DNA of 64,000 nucleotides from an uncultured bacterium (GCA_905214195.1 CAJMLH010000004.1:9457-73456); one strand, 5' to 3'. Numbered from the stretch's first letter, positions 40,495 to 49,791 are shown. Numbers and translations: made by a program. Notes: generated from the sequence alone by a model not told the origin.

Positions 40495-40758
40495 TTATTC
40501 CTCGGAAAGCATTTTTCCATATGCCTCAAATATAGTGTCTCTTATCTGAGTACGAACTTCTGAACGGATCGGATGTGCTACATCTCTAAAATCACCGTCG
40601 CTCATTTTTTTGCTGGGCATTGCAATGAATAAACCGTTTTGTCCGTCAATGATTTTGATATCGTGAACCACAAATTCGTCATCAAGGGTAATAGAAGCCA
40701 CTGCTCGCATCTTTCCGTCATCAGAAATCTTTCTGATTCTCACATCGGTAATATTCAT
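40495..40758 (-). CDS. spoVG: septation/sporulation regulator SpoVG
   Basis: 87-residue SpoVG, an RNA/DNA-binding regulator found in spore formers and some non-sporulating Bacillota. 'MNITDVRIRKI' at the start, 'MRAVASITLDDEFVVHDIKI', 'GLFIAMPSKK' and 'FRDVAHPI' are all family-typical. The start is set at 40758, where the conserved N-terminus begins and GGATGGTGG precedes; the open frame upstream adds 12 unconserved residues. It follows purR by 92 nt, as in Bacillus, and has its own promoter. Confidence 0.96.
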   Translation of the reverse strand: MNITDVRIRKISDDGKMRAVASITLDDEFVVHDIKIIDGQNGLFIAMPSKKMSDGDFRDVAHPIRSEVRTQIRDTIFEAYGKMLSEE

Positions 40759-40813
40759 TTGTTCCACCATCCTTACATTGTGCACCGAGTACACTTTTTT
40801 TTATAACATATAT

Positions 40814-40842
40814 AGTATACTCCAACTAATTATATATTGCAA
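40814..40842 (-). promoter_or_regulatory. spoVG promoter
   Basis: Minus strand TTGCAA (40842-40837), 17-bp spacer, TATACT (40819-40814), between purR and spoVG. In Bacillus this gene uses sigma-H; the sequence here fits sigma-A better. Confidence 0.55.
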
Positions 40843-40850
40843 TAAGAATT

Positions 40851-41660
40851 TCAAAATATGTCGTTATTTGGCAATACATTGATGGTATGTGTTTCTTCGT
40901 TTATTTCCCCCAGGAAAACTATGGAAGTATAGTTTTCTATTTTCTTCTTTTTTGGCTCAAGTCCGGCTATGGCAACACCCACACCTACAACACTGCTGTT
41001 GAATTCGCCTACGATTTCGGAAATCCCGGAGATACTGCCTCCTCCACGCATGAAATCGTCTATTATAAGGACTTTAGATCCGGGTTCTATAGCTCTTTTT
41101 GACATTGACATTCTTTGTATTCTGTCATAAGAACCGGAAAAATAGTTAATACTTACTGTAGAACCTTCTGATATTTTTGCTTCTCTTCTTATTATAACGA
41201 GGGGAAGATTGAGGAGATGGGCAACTTTAGAGGCAAGAGGTATACCTTTTGTTTCCACGGTAGCAACATAATCAGCTTGACATTCCTTGAATTTTCTTGC
41301 AAATACTGTAGCTATTTTAGTGATAAATTCGGGGTCAAAAAATATATCTGAAGTGTACAAAAAGTTTCCTCCAAGCATTCTTGAGGGGTCAGAAAGCTTT
41401 TCGCAGAATTCTCGTTGAAGAATTTTAAGCGCATTGTCTGATATTGACGGTACAAATTTGACACCGCCTCTTGCACCCATACCGGTTTCAAGCTGGCCTT
41501 GGTCGGTAAAAGAAAGGGCAGCATTGGCAGCCTTTATATCTTCACTGATACTGGACTTGGCAGCATTGAACAAATCACAGAAATATTGCAGACTGTAAGG
41601 CTTGTTGGGACTGCCGGTTAAGATTTGTATCATTGCTCCTACTCTTTCTGTACGCTTCAT
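40851..41660 (-). CDS. purR: purine operon repressor PurR
   Basis: 269 residues. N-terminal winged helix ('RTERVGAMIQILTGSPNKPY', 'SSISEDI'), then a type-I phosphoribosyltransferase-like effector domain: 'DYVATVETKGIPLASKVAHL', 'RREAKISEGSTVSINY' and the PRPP loop 'VLIIDDFMRGGGS'. PRPP releases PurR from purine-gene operators in Bacillus. GGGAGG precedes the ATG. Gene order purR-spoVG and the nearby prs (PRPP synthetase) match the conserved Bacillota block. Targets cannot be seen in this window. Confidence 0.95.
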   Translation of the reverse strand: MKRTERVGAMIQILTGSPNKPYSLQYFCDLFNAAKSSISEDIKAANAALSFTDQGQLETGMGARGGVKFVPSISDNALKILQREFCEKLSDPSRMLGGNFLYTSDIFFDPEFITKIATVFARKFKECQADYVATVETKGIPLASKVAHLLNLPLVIIRREAKISEGSTVSINYFSGSYDRIQRMSMSKRAIEPGSKVLIIDDFMRGGGSISGISEIVGEFNSSVVGVGVAIAGLEPKKKKIENYTSIVFLGEINEETHTINVLPNNDIF

Positions 41661-41693
41661 TATTTATCCTCCCGATAAAGTATCTTTACTGTT

Positions 41694-41722
41694 ATATTAT
41701 TTCTTTTTGATTTTTTTGTCAA
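41694..41722 (-). promoter_or_regulatory. purR promoter
   Basis: Minus strand TTGACA (41722-41717), 17-bp spacer, TAATAT (41699-41694). Confidence 0.8.
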
Positions 41723-41751
41723 ATATATAAACATTTTAGGGCGGAATGTGC

Positions 41752-41757
41752 TATAAT
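41752..41757 (+). promoter_or_regulatory. -10 box of murC (weak -35)
   Basis: TATAAT at 41752-41757, 42 nt before the murC ATG. No good -35 hexamer lies 16-18 bp upstream, so an activator or a non-standard promoter is possible. Confidence 0.45.
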
Positions 41758-41798
41758 ATCTTAGACCATTATGGTATTAAACTGGAGGCAATTAGAGT

Positions 41799-43175
41799 AT
41801 GATTGATTTATCACACTATAAGAACATACATTGCATTGGCATAGGAGGCATAGGGCTTTCAGCCATTGCCGAAATCCTTTTGTCAAGAGGATTCAAAGTA
41901 ACAGGTTCCGATATGAAGGAATCCGATATAACTGCAAAGTTAGCAAAAAACGGAGCGGGAATTTTTATAGGCCATAGAGAAGAAAATGTAGAAGATGCTG
42001 ATTTGGTGGTATACTCGGCAGCGGTGGGAAAGGATAATCCCGAACTCAAGAGAGCAGGGGAAAGAGGTATTCCGGCTATAACAAGGGCAGAGATGCTTGG
42101 AGTATTGATGGATGAATACGAAAACAGCATAGCAATTTCCGGAACTCACGGAAAGACTACTACAACCTCTATGGTTTCTTTGATTTTAAACAATGCAAAG
42201 ACTGATCCTACAATACTGGTAGGAGGAAATCTGACAGAGATCAATGGAAATGTCAAGGTAGGAAAGGGCGGATATTTTATAACCGAGGCCTGTGAATATA
42301 TGGACAGCTTTTTAAGCTTAAGGCCTAAAATCGAAATAATTTTGAATATAGATTCAGACCACCTCGATTATTTTAAGGACATTGATCATATAGTAAGTTC
42401 ATTTGACAAGTTTGCAAAATTAGTTCCCGAAAACGGTCTGATAATCGCATATGAAGCAAACCCATTCGTGAACCGCGTAATTAAAGAACGCAAAAATGTC
42501 ATAACATTCGGTCTTAACGGTGACTGCACATACGAGGGAGCCAATGTATCGTTCAACGAGAATGGACTTCCGGCTTTTGATGTAAAGAAGAATGGCCGGC
42601 AACTGTGTAGAGTACAGCTTTCTGTACCGGGAGAACACAATATTCTGAATGCTCTTGCAGCATTTGCCTGCTGCCACAGCTTAGGGATTGACACTTCCGT
42701 TATAAAACAGACTCTTATGTCATATCACGGAACTGAGAGGAGATTTGATATAGTGGGAACTACTTCTGCCGGGGTCAAGATAGTTGACGATTATGCCCAT
42801 CATCCGACAGAGATTAAAGCTACCCTTTCTGCTTGCCAGAATGTTCCCCATAGAAAGCTGTGGTGCATATTCCAGCCCCATACTTACACAAGAACCATAG
42901 CACTGTTTGAAGAATTTGCAGAAGCATTTGAAAAAGCCGACGAACTTATTCTTGCAGAAATCTATGCGGCAAGAGAGAAGAACATATATAAAATTTCTTC
43001 TTCGCAGCTTGCAGATAAGATAAAAGAAGTTTATCCCGAAAAAAAGGTTACTTTTATAGCAGACTTTGAAGAAATTGCAGAACATGTCAGCAGAGAAGCT
43101 GTAAAGGGTGACATGGTTTTGACAATGGGCGCAGGAGACATATATAAAGTAGGCGAGATGATATTGGAAAAATAA
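41799..43175 (+). CDS. murC: UDP-N-acetylmuramate--L-alanine ligase MurC
   Basis: 458 residues, the cytoplasmic ligase adding L-Ala to UDP-MurNAc in peptidoglycan synthesis. 'IHCIGIGGIGLSAIAEILL' at the N-terminus, ATP loop 'ISGTHGKTTTTSM', 'TEACEYMDSFL', 'NIDSDHLDYF', 'PGEHNILNALAA' and 'VDDYAHHPTEI' are all conserved. TGGAGG lies 10 nt before ATG 41799. It sits between purR and the glmU-type gene, an insertion relative to the Bacillus order, but functionally matched: GlmU provides UDP-GlcNAc for the same pathway. Confidence 0.97.
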   Translation: MIDLSHYKNIHCIGIGGIGLSAIAEILLSRGFKVTGSDMKESDITAKLAKNGAGIFIGHREENVEDADLVVYSAAVGKDNPELKRAGERGIPAITRAEMLGVLMDEYENSIAISGTHGKTTTTSMVSLILNNAKTDPTILVGGNLTEINGNVKVGKGGYFITEACEYMDSFLSLRPKIEIILNIDSDHLDYFKDIDHIVSSFDKFAKLVPENGLIIAYEANPFVNRVIKERKNVITFGLNGDCTYEGANVSFNENGLPAFDVKKNGRQLCRVQLSVPGEHNILNALAAFACCHSLGIDTSVIKQTLMSYHGTERRFDIVGTTSAGVKIVDDYAHHPTEIKATLSACQNVPHRKLWCIFQPHTYTRTIALFEEFAEAFEKADELILAEIYAAREKNIYKISSSQLADKIKEVYPEKKVTFIADFEEIAEHVSREAVKGDMVLTMGAGDIYKVGEMILEK

Positions 43176-43194
43176 GACTTAAGGGGAGAAAATC

Positions 43195-43893
43195 ATGTTT
43201 TTGGATAATATTGAAAAAAAGAGAAGTGAAAGGCTCAAAGTAATAGAAAACCATGAGAAAAACGGAGTGGTTTTCGTTGATGAATTTACGGCCTATATTG
43301 ATGAAAGTGTTACCATAGGAGAGGGGACGGTAATAGGACCGTGTGTAACGCTTTCAGGCAATACTCGCATAGGCAAAAATTGCGTCATAGGACAAAATTC
43401 CGTAATTAAAGATTCTTATATAGATGATAATGTAGACATACAAAGCTCCGTAATCACTGAGAGCTCAGTAGGCAGCGGCACAAAGGTCGGTCCGTTTGCA
43501 TATATGAGGCCGGACAGTCATGTAGGAAAAGACTGTAAAGTCGGAGACTTTGTAGAGGTTAAGAATTCAACCTTAGGTGACGGTACCAAGGCATCACATC
43601 TGACATATATAGGGGATTCAGATGTCGGAGCAGGCGTAAATTTGGGATGCGGTGTAGTCTTTGTAAATTATGACGGGACTAAAAAGTATCGTTCCGTAGT
43701 GGAAGACAATGCATTCATCGGATGTAACAGCAACCTTGTTTCACCCGTAAGAGTGGGAGAGGGCGCATATATAGCGGCAGGAAGTACAGTGACTGAGGAT
43801 GTGAACGGGGATTCATTGTATATTGCCAGAACAAAAGGAACAGAAAAACCCGGCTGGGTTTCTTCAAAGGGTATTTTAAAGAGAAAAAAATAA
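43195..43893 (+). CDS. stand-alone GlmU-type acetyltransferase (left-handed beta-helix)
   Basis: 232 residues of hexapeptide repeats equal to the C-terminal half of GlmU: 'VTIGEGTVIGPCVTLSG', 'GPFAYMRPDSHVGK', 'FVEVKNSTLGDGTKASHLTY', 'IGDSDVGAGVNLGCG', 'NYDGTKKYRS' and 'IGCNSNLVSPV'. The catalytic His of the acetyltransferase is in 'KASHLTYIGD'. The N-terminal uridylyltransferase domain (LxxGxGTRMxS) is absent; only about 35 residues precede the helix. It lies directly before prs, the normal glmU position, so it is probably a halved GlmU making GlcNAc-1-phosphate. The pyrophosphorylase must be encoded elsewhere. GGGGAG precedes ATG 43195. Confidence 0.85.
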   Translation: MFLDNIEKKRSERLKVIENHEKNGVVFVDEFTAYIDESVTIGEGTVIGPCVTLSGNTRIGKNCVIGQNSVIKDSYIDDNVDIQSSVITESSVGSGTKVGPFAYMRPDSHVGKDCKVGDFVEVKNSTLGDGTKASHLTYIGDSDVGAGVNLGCGVVFVNYDGTKKYRSVVEDNAFIGCNSNLVSPVRVGEGAYIAAGSTVTEDVNGDSLYIARTKGTEKPGWVSSKGILKRKK

Positions 43894-43933
43894 TCAAATC
43901 TACTTATGAAAACAAGAAGGCGAGGTAAAAAAA

Positions 43934-44884
43934 GTGAGAAGCGGAGTATTTGCTGACTACAAAATCTTTACAGGTAATTCAAATCCTGCATTTGCAGAGG
44001 AAATTGCCGGAATAATGGGTAAGCCTCTGGGCAGAGCTACAGTTACAAAATTCAGTGACGGCGAAATTTCGGTTAATATCTGGGAAACTGTAAGAGGACT
44101 TGATGTTTACATAATACAGTCTACTTGCAGTCCTGTAAATGACAACTTGATGGAACTTTTGATCATGATAGACGCAATGAAAAGAGCTTCGGCAGGTCGA
44201 ATCAATGCTATAATTCCGTATTACGGATATGCACGCCAAGATAGAAAGGCAAAAGCAAGAGACCCTATCACAGCTAAGCTGGTGGCTGATCTTATCATGG
44301 CGGCGGGGGCTGACAGAGTGCTTACTATGGATTTGCATGCCAACCAGATTCAGGGATATTTTGATATTCCGGTGGATCACCTTTTGGGAATGCCTATTCT
44401 TGCAAAATATTTCCAGGAAAGCCATATGGAAGATCTTGTTGTGGTTTCACCTGACCACGGAAGTGTAACAAGAGCCAGAAACCTTGCACAGTATCTCAAC
44501 TGCCCTATTGCAATAATAGACAAGAGGCGTCCTGAGCCTAACAAGAGCGAAATAATGAATATAATAGGTAATATTGAGAACAAAAATTGTATCATTATAG
44601 ACGATATGATAGATACTGCCGGTACTATTACAAATGCAGCCAATGCTATTAAGAAGTTAGGCGCCAAATCAGTAAGAGCTGCGGCAACTCACCCTGTACT
44701 GTCAGGTCCTGCCGTAGACAGAATAAGAGATTCCGCAATAGAAGAACTGGTTCTTTTAAATACAGTTCCTCTGCCTGAAGAAAAGAAACTTGAAAAGATG
44801 ACATTCCTTTCGGCGGCACCTCTGTTTGCAGAAGCAATGACAAGAGTATTTACAAACGGCTCCATAAGCGTGCTGTTTGACTAA
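43934..44884 (+). CDS. prs: ribose-phosphate pyrophosphokinase (PRPP synthetase)
   Basis: 316 residues. 'KIFTGNSNPAFAEEIAG', 'GKPLGRATVTKFSDGEI', 'YYGYARQDRKAKARDPI' (ATP-binding flexible loop), 'VLTMDLHANQIQGYFD', 'VVSPDHGSVTRAR' and the PRPP loop 'CIIIDDMIDTAGT' are complete. It makes PRPP for purine, pyrimidine and His/Trp synthesis and is the effector source for PurR. A GTG start at 43934 is taken, with AAGGCGAGGT upstream. It follows the acetyltransferase by 40 nt. Confidence 0.97.
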   Translation: MRSGVFADYKIFTGNSNPAFAEEIAGIMGKPLGRATVTKFSDGEISVNIWETVRGLDVYIIQSTCSPVNDNLMELLIMIDAMKRASAGRINAIIPYYGYARQDRKAKARDPITAKLVADLIMAAGADRVLTMDLHANQIQGYFDIPVDHLLGMPILAKYFQESHMEDLVVVSPDHGSVTRARNLAQYLNCPIAIIDKRRPEPNKSEIMNIIGNIENKNCIIIDDMIDTAGTITNAANAIKKLGAKSVRAAATHPVLSGPAVDRIRDSAIEELVLLNTVPLPEEKKLEKMTFLSAAPLFAEAMTRVFTNGSISVLFD

Positions 44885-44898
44885 TCAGCAATGAACTT

Positions 44899-44932
44899 TA
44901 TTCCGCAGAAAGCCTATGATTTTTACGGAATA
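44899..44932 (+). terminator. candidate terminator after prs (first hairpin)
   Basis: TATTCCG (44899-44905) / CGGAATA (44926-44932) with a 20-nt loop, followed by GGATTTTA. Weak. Confidence 0.4.
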
Positions 44933-44969
44933 GGATTTTAAAAGATAATATTTGAAGATAAATGAGCTT

Positions 44970-45013
44970 AAATGCTCGCAAGGTAACTTATAATTTATGA
45001 CCGGCGGGCATTT
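44970..45013 (+). terminator. candidate terminator after prs (second hairpin)
   Basis: AAATGCTCGC (44970-44979) / GCGGGCATTT (45004-45013), 10 bp with one T-G pair, then ATTTAGTT. More convincing than the preceding hairpin. Confidence 0.5.
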
Positions 45014-45073
45014 ATTTAGTTGTGAGAATGCAGGGCTTCATCTCTGATTTTGAATATAAGGAAAGGAAAAACT

Positions 45074-45676
45074 ATGTATATAGTAGTAGGACTTGGAAAT
45101 CCCGGTAAAAAATACGAAAATACTCGTCATAATATGGGTTTTATGGCAATAGATGTTTTAGCGGAAAAATATAGCATAAATGTTAACAAGCTGAAATTTA
45201 AAGGGCTTACAGGTGAAGGAAGGATAGCCGGTGAAAAAGTTTTGCTCATAAAACCTCAGACTTATATGAACCTAAGCGGAGAGTCTGTAAGAATGGCAAT
45301 GGAATATTACAGAATTGAGCCTGAAGAACTAATAGTTATATATGATGATATAGATATTCCTATGGGTAATGTACGCCTGAGAAAGAAAGGCAGTGCAGGG
45401 ACTCATAACGGAATGAGAAACATACTTTATCATATACAGACTGAGGATTTTCCGAGAATTCGGGTAGGGATAGGATCAGGCAAAAAAGAAGATATGATAA
45501 ATTATGTTACGGGAGGGATCCCCAAAAGTGATGGGGAAATCCTGAAAATTGCAGTTGAAAAAGCAGCCGACGGAGCAGCCTGTATTATTGAAAAGGGTAT
45601 AGAAAAGGCAATGAATGAATATAATGTAAGACCGTCAAAAGCGAAGAAACCGGCAGAGGAAGTTAAAAATGATTAA
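45074..45676 (+). CDS. pth: peptidyl-tRNA hydrolase
   Basis: 200 residues. Catalytic residues are visible: Asn9 in 'VVGLGNPGKKY', His19 in 'NTRHNMGF', and the Asp in 'VIYDDIDIPMG'. 'KPQTYMNLSG' and 'GSAGTHNGMRNI' are also family motifs. It recycles peptidyl-tRNA dropped by ribosomes. ATG 45074 follows AAGGAAAGGA and gives the conserved N-terminus; a frame start at 45050 adds eight unconserved residues. It overlaps mfd by 8 nt, preserving the Bacillota pth-mfd pair. Confidence 0.96.
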   Translation: MYIVVGLGNPGKKYENTRHNMGFMAIDVLAEKYSINVNKLKFKGLTGEGRIAGEKVLLIKPQTYMNLSGESVRMAMEYYRIEPEELIVIYDDIDIPMGNVRLRKKGSAGTHNGMRNILYHIQTEDFPRIRVGIGSGKKEDMINYVTGGIPKSDGEILKIAVEKAADGAACIIEKGIEKAMNEYNVRPSKAKKPAEEVKND

Positions 45677-48600
45677 CATTACGGGTGTATCAGATTCCCG
45701 AATAGCTCCCATAGCAGCATACAGGGCAAAGGAAGAAAAGCAAACGCTAATCATAGTTCCTACGATAGTAAGAGCGCAGAGACTTGCAGCAGATCTTTCC
45801 TACTTTTCCGGCGGAAAAGAAATCTTGGTGCTGCCTGAGGAGGAGCAGGTATTTCTGAAGTACAATGCAAAAAATCAGGATAAATTGATTGAGAGAATGA
45901 AGGCGCTTAAAGCACTGAGAACCGGAAAGCCGGTTATAGTTATAGCGCCTGTTTCCGCTGCTGTTAAAAAGATTAGCCCCCATGACATATTTGAAGAAAA
46001 TGTAATAAAACTCTCCATGGGAGATGAGATTGAACTTTCAGAGCTGAAAGAGCATCTTGTGGCTATGGGTTACGAATACGCACATATGGTGGAGGGTCAT
46101 GGGCAGTTCAGCATAAGAGGCGGTATAATAGACATATTTACGCCGGACAGCAATCATCCGTACAGGGTAGAACTCTTTGGGGACGAAGTGGATTCATTGA
46201 GAACTTTTAACATAGATACACAGCGTTCCATAGAAAATTTAAAATATATTGAAATTTATCCGGCGCAGCAGATAGCAGCTAACGAAAAAACCTTTAAAAG
46301 GGCTTCCGAACAGATAAAGAAAGAGTATAACAAACAAGCGGAAAAGCTAAAGAAAACTGCACCTGAGGCTTGTGCAAAACTTAAAGAAACAGCGGCGCAG
46401 ATATGCGAATATATAGATAATGTTTCAAATATGCAGCTCCTTGAAAATTATATTCATTATTTTTATGAAGAGACGGAGTATATATGGGACTATATGCAGT
46501 CCCAAAGCGTAATGATAGATGATCCGGAAAGAATTTTTGAAATTTTGGATCTTCGTGAACAAGAACTGAAAAACGATTTTGAAGTTCTTCTTGAGAGAGG
46601 TGAAGTAGTCCCTAAGGATGCCAAACTCATAGGCGGAATTTATGAGCTTAAGGAAGTCTTAGCCATGAAGCAGACGGTGATATTCACACCGTTTCCCAAA
46701 AGGATAAGAGGCATAGAAACCTTTGACAAGATATATAATGTGTTGAGCCGTCAGGTAATAAATTTCGGCGGTAACATGAATCTTTTGGAATCGGAGCTCA
46801 AGGCTTATGACAGAAAGGGTTACAAGATAACCATAGTGTCAAATTCCGATGACAGGCTGGAGAATTTAAAGGAATTTACATCAAGAATAGGTCTTGAAGA
46901 GAAGATTTTGTTTGAACGGGGAATCCTGACTAACGGTATAGATTTTCCTGAACATAAGTTATGCTGGATAAGCGAAAATGATATTTTCAAATACAGCAAA
47001 AAAGGCAGAAACCGTAGGAGATTTAAGGACAAAGGCAAAAAAATAGATTCTTTTACCGACTTAAAGAACGGCGATTATGTAGTTCATGAAAATCATGGTA
47101 TAGGAAAGTTTATAGGAATTGAACAGCTGAAAGTTCAGGGAGAGAAAAAGGATTATATCAAAATCAAATACGCAGGCAATGATGTATTATATGTGCCGGT
47201 GGAACAGATGGATATAGTGCAAAAATATATAGGTGCAGACAGTGCAATGCCTCGCATCAACAAGCTCTCAGGAGGAGAATGGAAAGCAACCAAGGCAAAG
47301 GCAAAGGCGGCAATCGCTGTTTTTGCAAAGGATTTGATAGATCTTTATGCTCATCGGAAGATGGAAAAAGGATATGCTTTCAGTAAGGATACCGTATGGC
47401 AAAAGGAATTTGAAGACAGTTTTCCGTATCAGGAGACAGAGGATCAGTTAAGATCAGCTGAGGAGATAAAGAGGGATATGGAAAAACCTTTTCCGATGGA
47501 CAGACTTTTGTGTGGAGATGTGGGCTTCGGAAAGACAGAGGTTGCAGCAAGAGCGTTGTTTAAATGTGTTTCCGAGGGAAAACAGGCAGCAGTTCTTGTG
47601 CCTACGACAATTCTTGCAAATCAGCATTATTTTACACTGAAAGAGCGTTTTGATAATTTTCCTTTTAAGGTTGAAATGCTTTCACGATTCAGGAGCACCG
47701 ACCAGCAGAAAAAAATTATAGATGAATTATCAGAGGGTAAGACAGACCTTGTGGTAGGGACTCATAAGCTTCTTTCAAAGGGTGTAAAATTTAAAGACAT
47801 CGGACTTTTGGTAATAGATGAAGAACAACGCTTTGGAGTTGAGCACAAAGAGAAACTCAAGCAGCTCAGACACAATGTAGATGTACTTACTCTTTCGGCG
47901 ACACCTATTCCAAGAACACTTAACATGTCCCTTACCGGGATAAAGGATATGAGTCTTATAGAAGAACCGCCGGAAGAAAGATACCCGGTTCAGACTTATG
48001 TTATGGAACAAGATGACAGCCTTATAAGGGATATAATAGAAAGAGAGCTTGGCCGAGGAGGTCAGGTATATGTAGTTTATAACAGAGTAAGGGGAATTTA
48101 CCAGATTGCAGACAAGATTCAGCAGCTTGTGCCGGATGCTCGTATAGCGGTAGGGCACGGGCAAATGAGTGAAAAGGTTCTTGAAGACACTATGATGAGC
48201 TTTGTTAATGGTGAAAACAATATTCTGATAGCTACTACGATAATAGAATCAGGCATAGATATTCCGAATGCCAACACAATGATAATAATGGACTCTGACA
48301 GATACGGTCTGTCTCAGCTTTATCAGCTTAGAGGAAGAGTAGGGCGAGCAAACAGGCAGGCATATGCTTATCTTATGTATCAAAAGGATAAGGTGCTTGG
48401 AGAGGCTGCCGAAAAGCGTCTTAAAGCCATAAGAGAATTTACTGAGTTCGGAGCAGGGTTTAAAGTTGCCATGCGTGACCTTGAAATAAGAGGGGCAGGT
48501 AACATGTTGGGTACAGAACAATCCGGCCACATGGTTAATGTGGGATATGAGCTTTATTGCAAGATGGTTGACGATGCGGTAAGGGCATTAAAAGGAGAAA

Positions 48601-49157
48601 TAGTCAATGAGGATAGTGAAGAAATATCTGTTGAGCTGAAAGCCGCAGCATATATCCCGGAGACTTATATATCAAGCGAATCTCTTAAATTGCAGATGTA
48701 TAAACGAATCGCCTCTATAAAAACAAGAGATGATGAGGATGAGATAATAGACGAGCTTACAGACCGATTCGGGGATGTGCCTAAGCCTGCGATGAATCTA
48801 ATCAAAATTTCTCATATAAGGTATTTGGCAGGGCTTATGTCTATTACGGAAGTTAAACAGAATGATAACAAGGTGACTTTTAGCTTTAATGCAGAAAATC
48901 CGCTCAGTGGATTTGCCCTTGCCAATGCAACGGCCCATTTCGGGCAGAGGTTGTTTATTCACGGTGGCAAGCAGCCATTCTTAAGGCTTACTATCTCGGG
49001 CCGTCCCGGTGCTTCCCGAAACAGCCATGCAGCTATATCAGCCGGGCAAAAGGCAGCTTTATATCAGGGAACTGCCAACTTGGATGAAACTCTTGAGCTT
49101 TTGGAAATCCTTGCAGAAAACAGAAAAGGCAAGAAAGCCGAAGAAGAATTAAATTAG
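45669..49157 (+). CDS. mfd: transcription-repair coupling factor Mfd
   Basis: 1162 residues, full length. The N-terminal UvrB-like region contains 'GHGQFSIRGGIIDIFTPDS'. The RNA-polymerase interaction domain around 'GDYVVHENHGIGKFIGIEQL' follows. The superfamily-2 translocase has 'LLCGDVGFGKTEVAARA' (Walker A), 'VIDEEQRFGVEHKEKL' (DEEQ box), 'LTLSATPIPRTL', 'TTIIESGIDIPNAN' and 'QLRGRVGRANRQAYAYL'. The C-terminal TRCF domain follows. Mfd removes stalled RNA polymerase and recruits UvrA. Translationally coupled to pth. Confidence 0.97.
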   Translation: MINITGVSDSRIAPIAAYRAKEEKQTLIIVPTIVRAQRLAADLSYFSGGKEILVLPEEEQVFLKYNAKNQDKLIERMKALKALRTGKPVIVIAPVSAAVKKISPHDIFEENVIKLSMGDEIELSELKEHLVAMGYEYAHMVEGHGQFSIRGGIIDIFTPDSNHPYRVELFGDEVDSLRTFNIDTQRSIENLKYIEIYPAQQIAANEKTFKRASEQIKKEYNKQAEKLKKTAPEACAKLKETAAQICEYIDNVSNMQLLENYIHYFYEETEYIWDYMQSQSVMIDDPERIFEILDLREQELKNDFEVLLERGEVVPKDAKLIGGIYELKEVLAMKQTVIFTPFPKRIRGIETFDKIYNVLSRQVINFGGNMNLLESELKAYDRKGYKITIVSNSDDRLENLKEFTSRIGLEEKILFERGILTNGIDFPEHKLCWISENDIFKYSKKGRNRRRFKDKGKKIDSFTDLKNGDYVVHENHGIGKFIGIEQLKVQGEKKDYIKIKYAGNDVLYVPVEQMDIVQKYIGADSAMPRINKLSGGEWKATKAKAKAAIAVFAKDLIDLYAHRKMEKGYAFSKDTVWQKEFEDSFPYQETEDQLRSAEEIKRDMEKPFPMDRLLCGDVGFGKTEVAARALFKCVSEGKQAAVLVPTTILANQHYFTLKERFDNFPFKVEMLSRFRSTDQQKKIIDELSEGKTDLVVGTHKLLSKGVKFKDIGLLVIDEEQRFGVEHKEKLKQLRHNVDVLTLSATPIPRTLNMSLTGIKDMSLIEEPPEERYPVQTYVMEQDDSLIRDIIERELGRGGQVYVVYNRVRGIYQIADKIQQLVPDARIAVGHGQMSEKVLEDTMMSFVNGENNILIATTIIESGIDIPNANTMIIMDSDRYGLSQLYQLRGRVGRANRQAYAYLMYQKDKVLGEAAEKRLKAIREFTEFGAGFKVAMRDLEIRGAGNMLGTEQSGHMVNVGYELYCKMVDDAVRALKGEIVNEDSEEISVELKAAAYIPETYISSESLKLQMYKRIASIKTRDDEDEIIDELTDRFGDVPKPAMNLIKISHIRYLAGLMSITEVKQNDNKVTFSFNAENPLSGFALANATAHFGQRLFIHGGKQPFLRLTISGRPGASRNSHAAISAGQKAALYQGTANLDETLELLEILAENRKGKKAEEELN

Positions 49158-49170
49158 ACTGACTATAAAT

Positions 49171-49198
49171 AAATACCGTCCTTGGCAGGACGGTATTT
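49171..49198. terminator. bidirectional terminator between mfd and spoVT
   Basis: Perfect 12-bp stem AAATACCGTCCT / AGGACGGTATTT with a TGGC loop. T-rich tracts on both sides. Confidence 0.9.
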
Positions 49199-49207
49199 TG
49201 CTTATTT

Positions 49208-49699
49208 TTAATTTTCCATTTGCTGGGCGAGGAAGGATGCACCGACTTCTGCAACCTTAAGTTCCGCATCACCGAGAGTTTTATTCTCCTTTGCTAAAAT
49301 CGTAATAGAACCGATGGGGTCGCCTTGGGATATTATCGGTACTACTATTTTTGAATCATTTAAGTATCGGTTTTTGCTTTGAATTATTTCATCCAAATCA
49401 GAATCTATTTTTTTGTCGGAATATTCCTTGCGTCCTGTACCTGAAACTGCTATTACTTGGTCCGTATCTGAAATGATTATGGTACCGCCCAGTATTTTGG
49501 CGATAGTTTGAGCATACTCTCCTGCAAATTGACCAAGCTCATTTATAGGGGAGTATTTTTTCAATATTACTTCACCTGTGTTACCTGTATAAATTTCCAG
49601 CGGATCGCCTTCTCTTATTCTTAAAATTCTTCTTATTTCCTTTGGCACCACCACTCTGCCAAGGTCATCGATTCTTCTTACAATTCCTGTTGCCTTCAT
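49208..49699 (-). CDS. spoVT: stage V sporulation regulator SpoVT (AbrB family)
   Basis: 163 residues. The N-terminal swapped-hairpin DNA-binding domain reads 'MKATGIVRRIDDLGRVVVP' and 'KEIRRILRIREGDPLEIY', typical for AbrB/SpoVT. The C-terminal GAF-like domain (about 55-163) has 'AKILGGTIIISDTDQVIAVS' and 'PIGSITILAKE'. The length with a GAF domain separates SpoVT from AbrB. The start at 49699 gives the conserved N-terminus, with AAAGGTG about 10 nt upstream. It is on the opposite strand to mfd here, whereas in Bacillus the two are co-oriented. Confidence 0.93.
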   Translation of the reverse strand: MKATGIVRRIDDLGRVVVPKEIRRILRIREGDPLEIYTGNTGEVILKKYSPINELGQFAGEYAQTIAKILGGTIIISDTDQVIAVSGTGRKEYSDKKIDSDLDEIIQSKNRYLNDSKIVVPIISQGDPIGSITILAKENKTLGDAELKVAEVGASFLAQQMEN

Positions 49700-49778
49700 A
49701 GATTTAACACCTTTCAAAGATAATTTTCATTTACAAATTTAGTATCTGCTGCCAAAGTTTTTTTATACTAAATATATT

Positions 49779-49791
49779 TGTCAAATTGACA
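49779..49791. promoter_or_regulatory. TGTCAA-A-TTGACA palindrome in the spoVT/amidohydrolase intergenic region
   Basis: Perfect 6-bp arms, so it provides a TTGACA in both orientations. No -10 box lies at the right distance on either strand. It could be an operator. The rest of the 265-bp gap shows only AT-rich DNA and the promoter below. Confidence 0.35.

Noticed and set aside
40187..40549. 120-codon ORF on the plus strand
   Set aside because: It runs antisense into spoVG and its terminator, has no ribosome site, no family motif and biased composition; most likely a chance frame.
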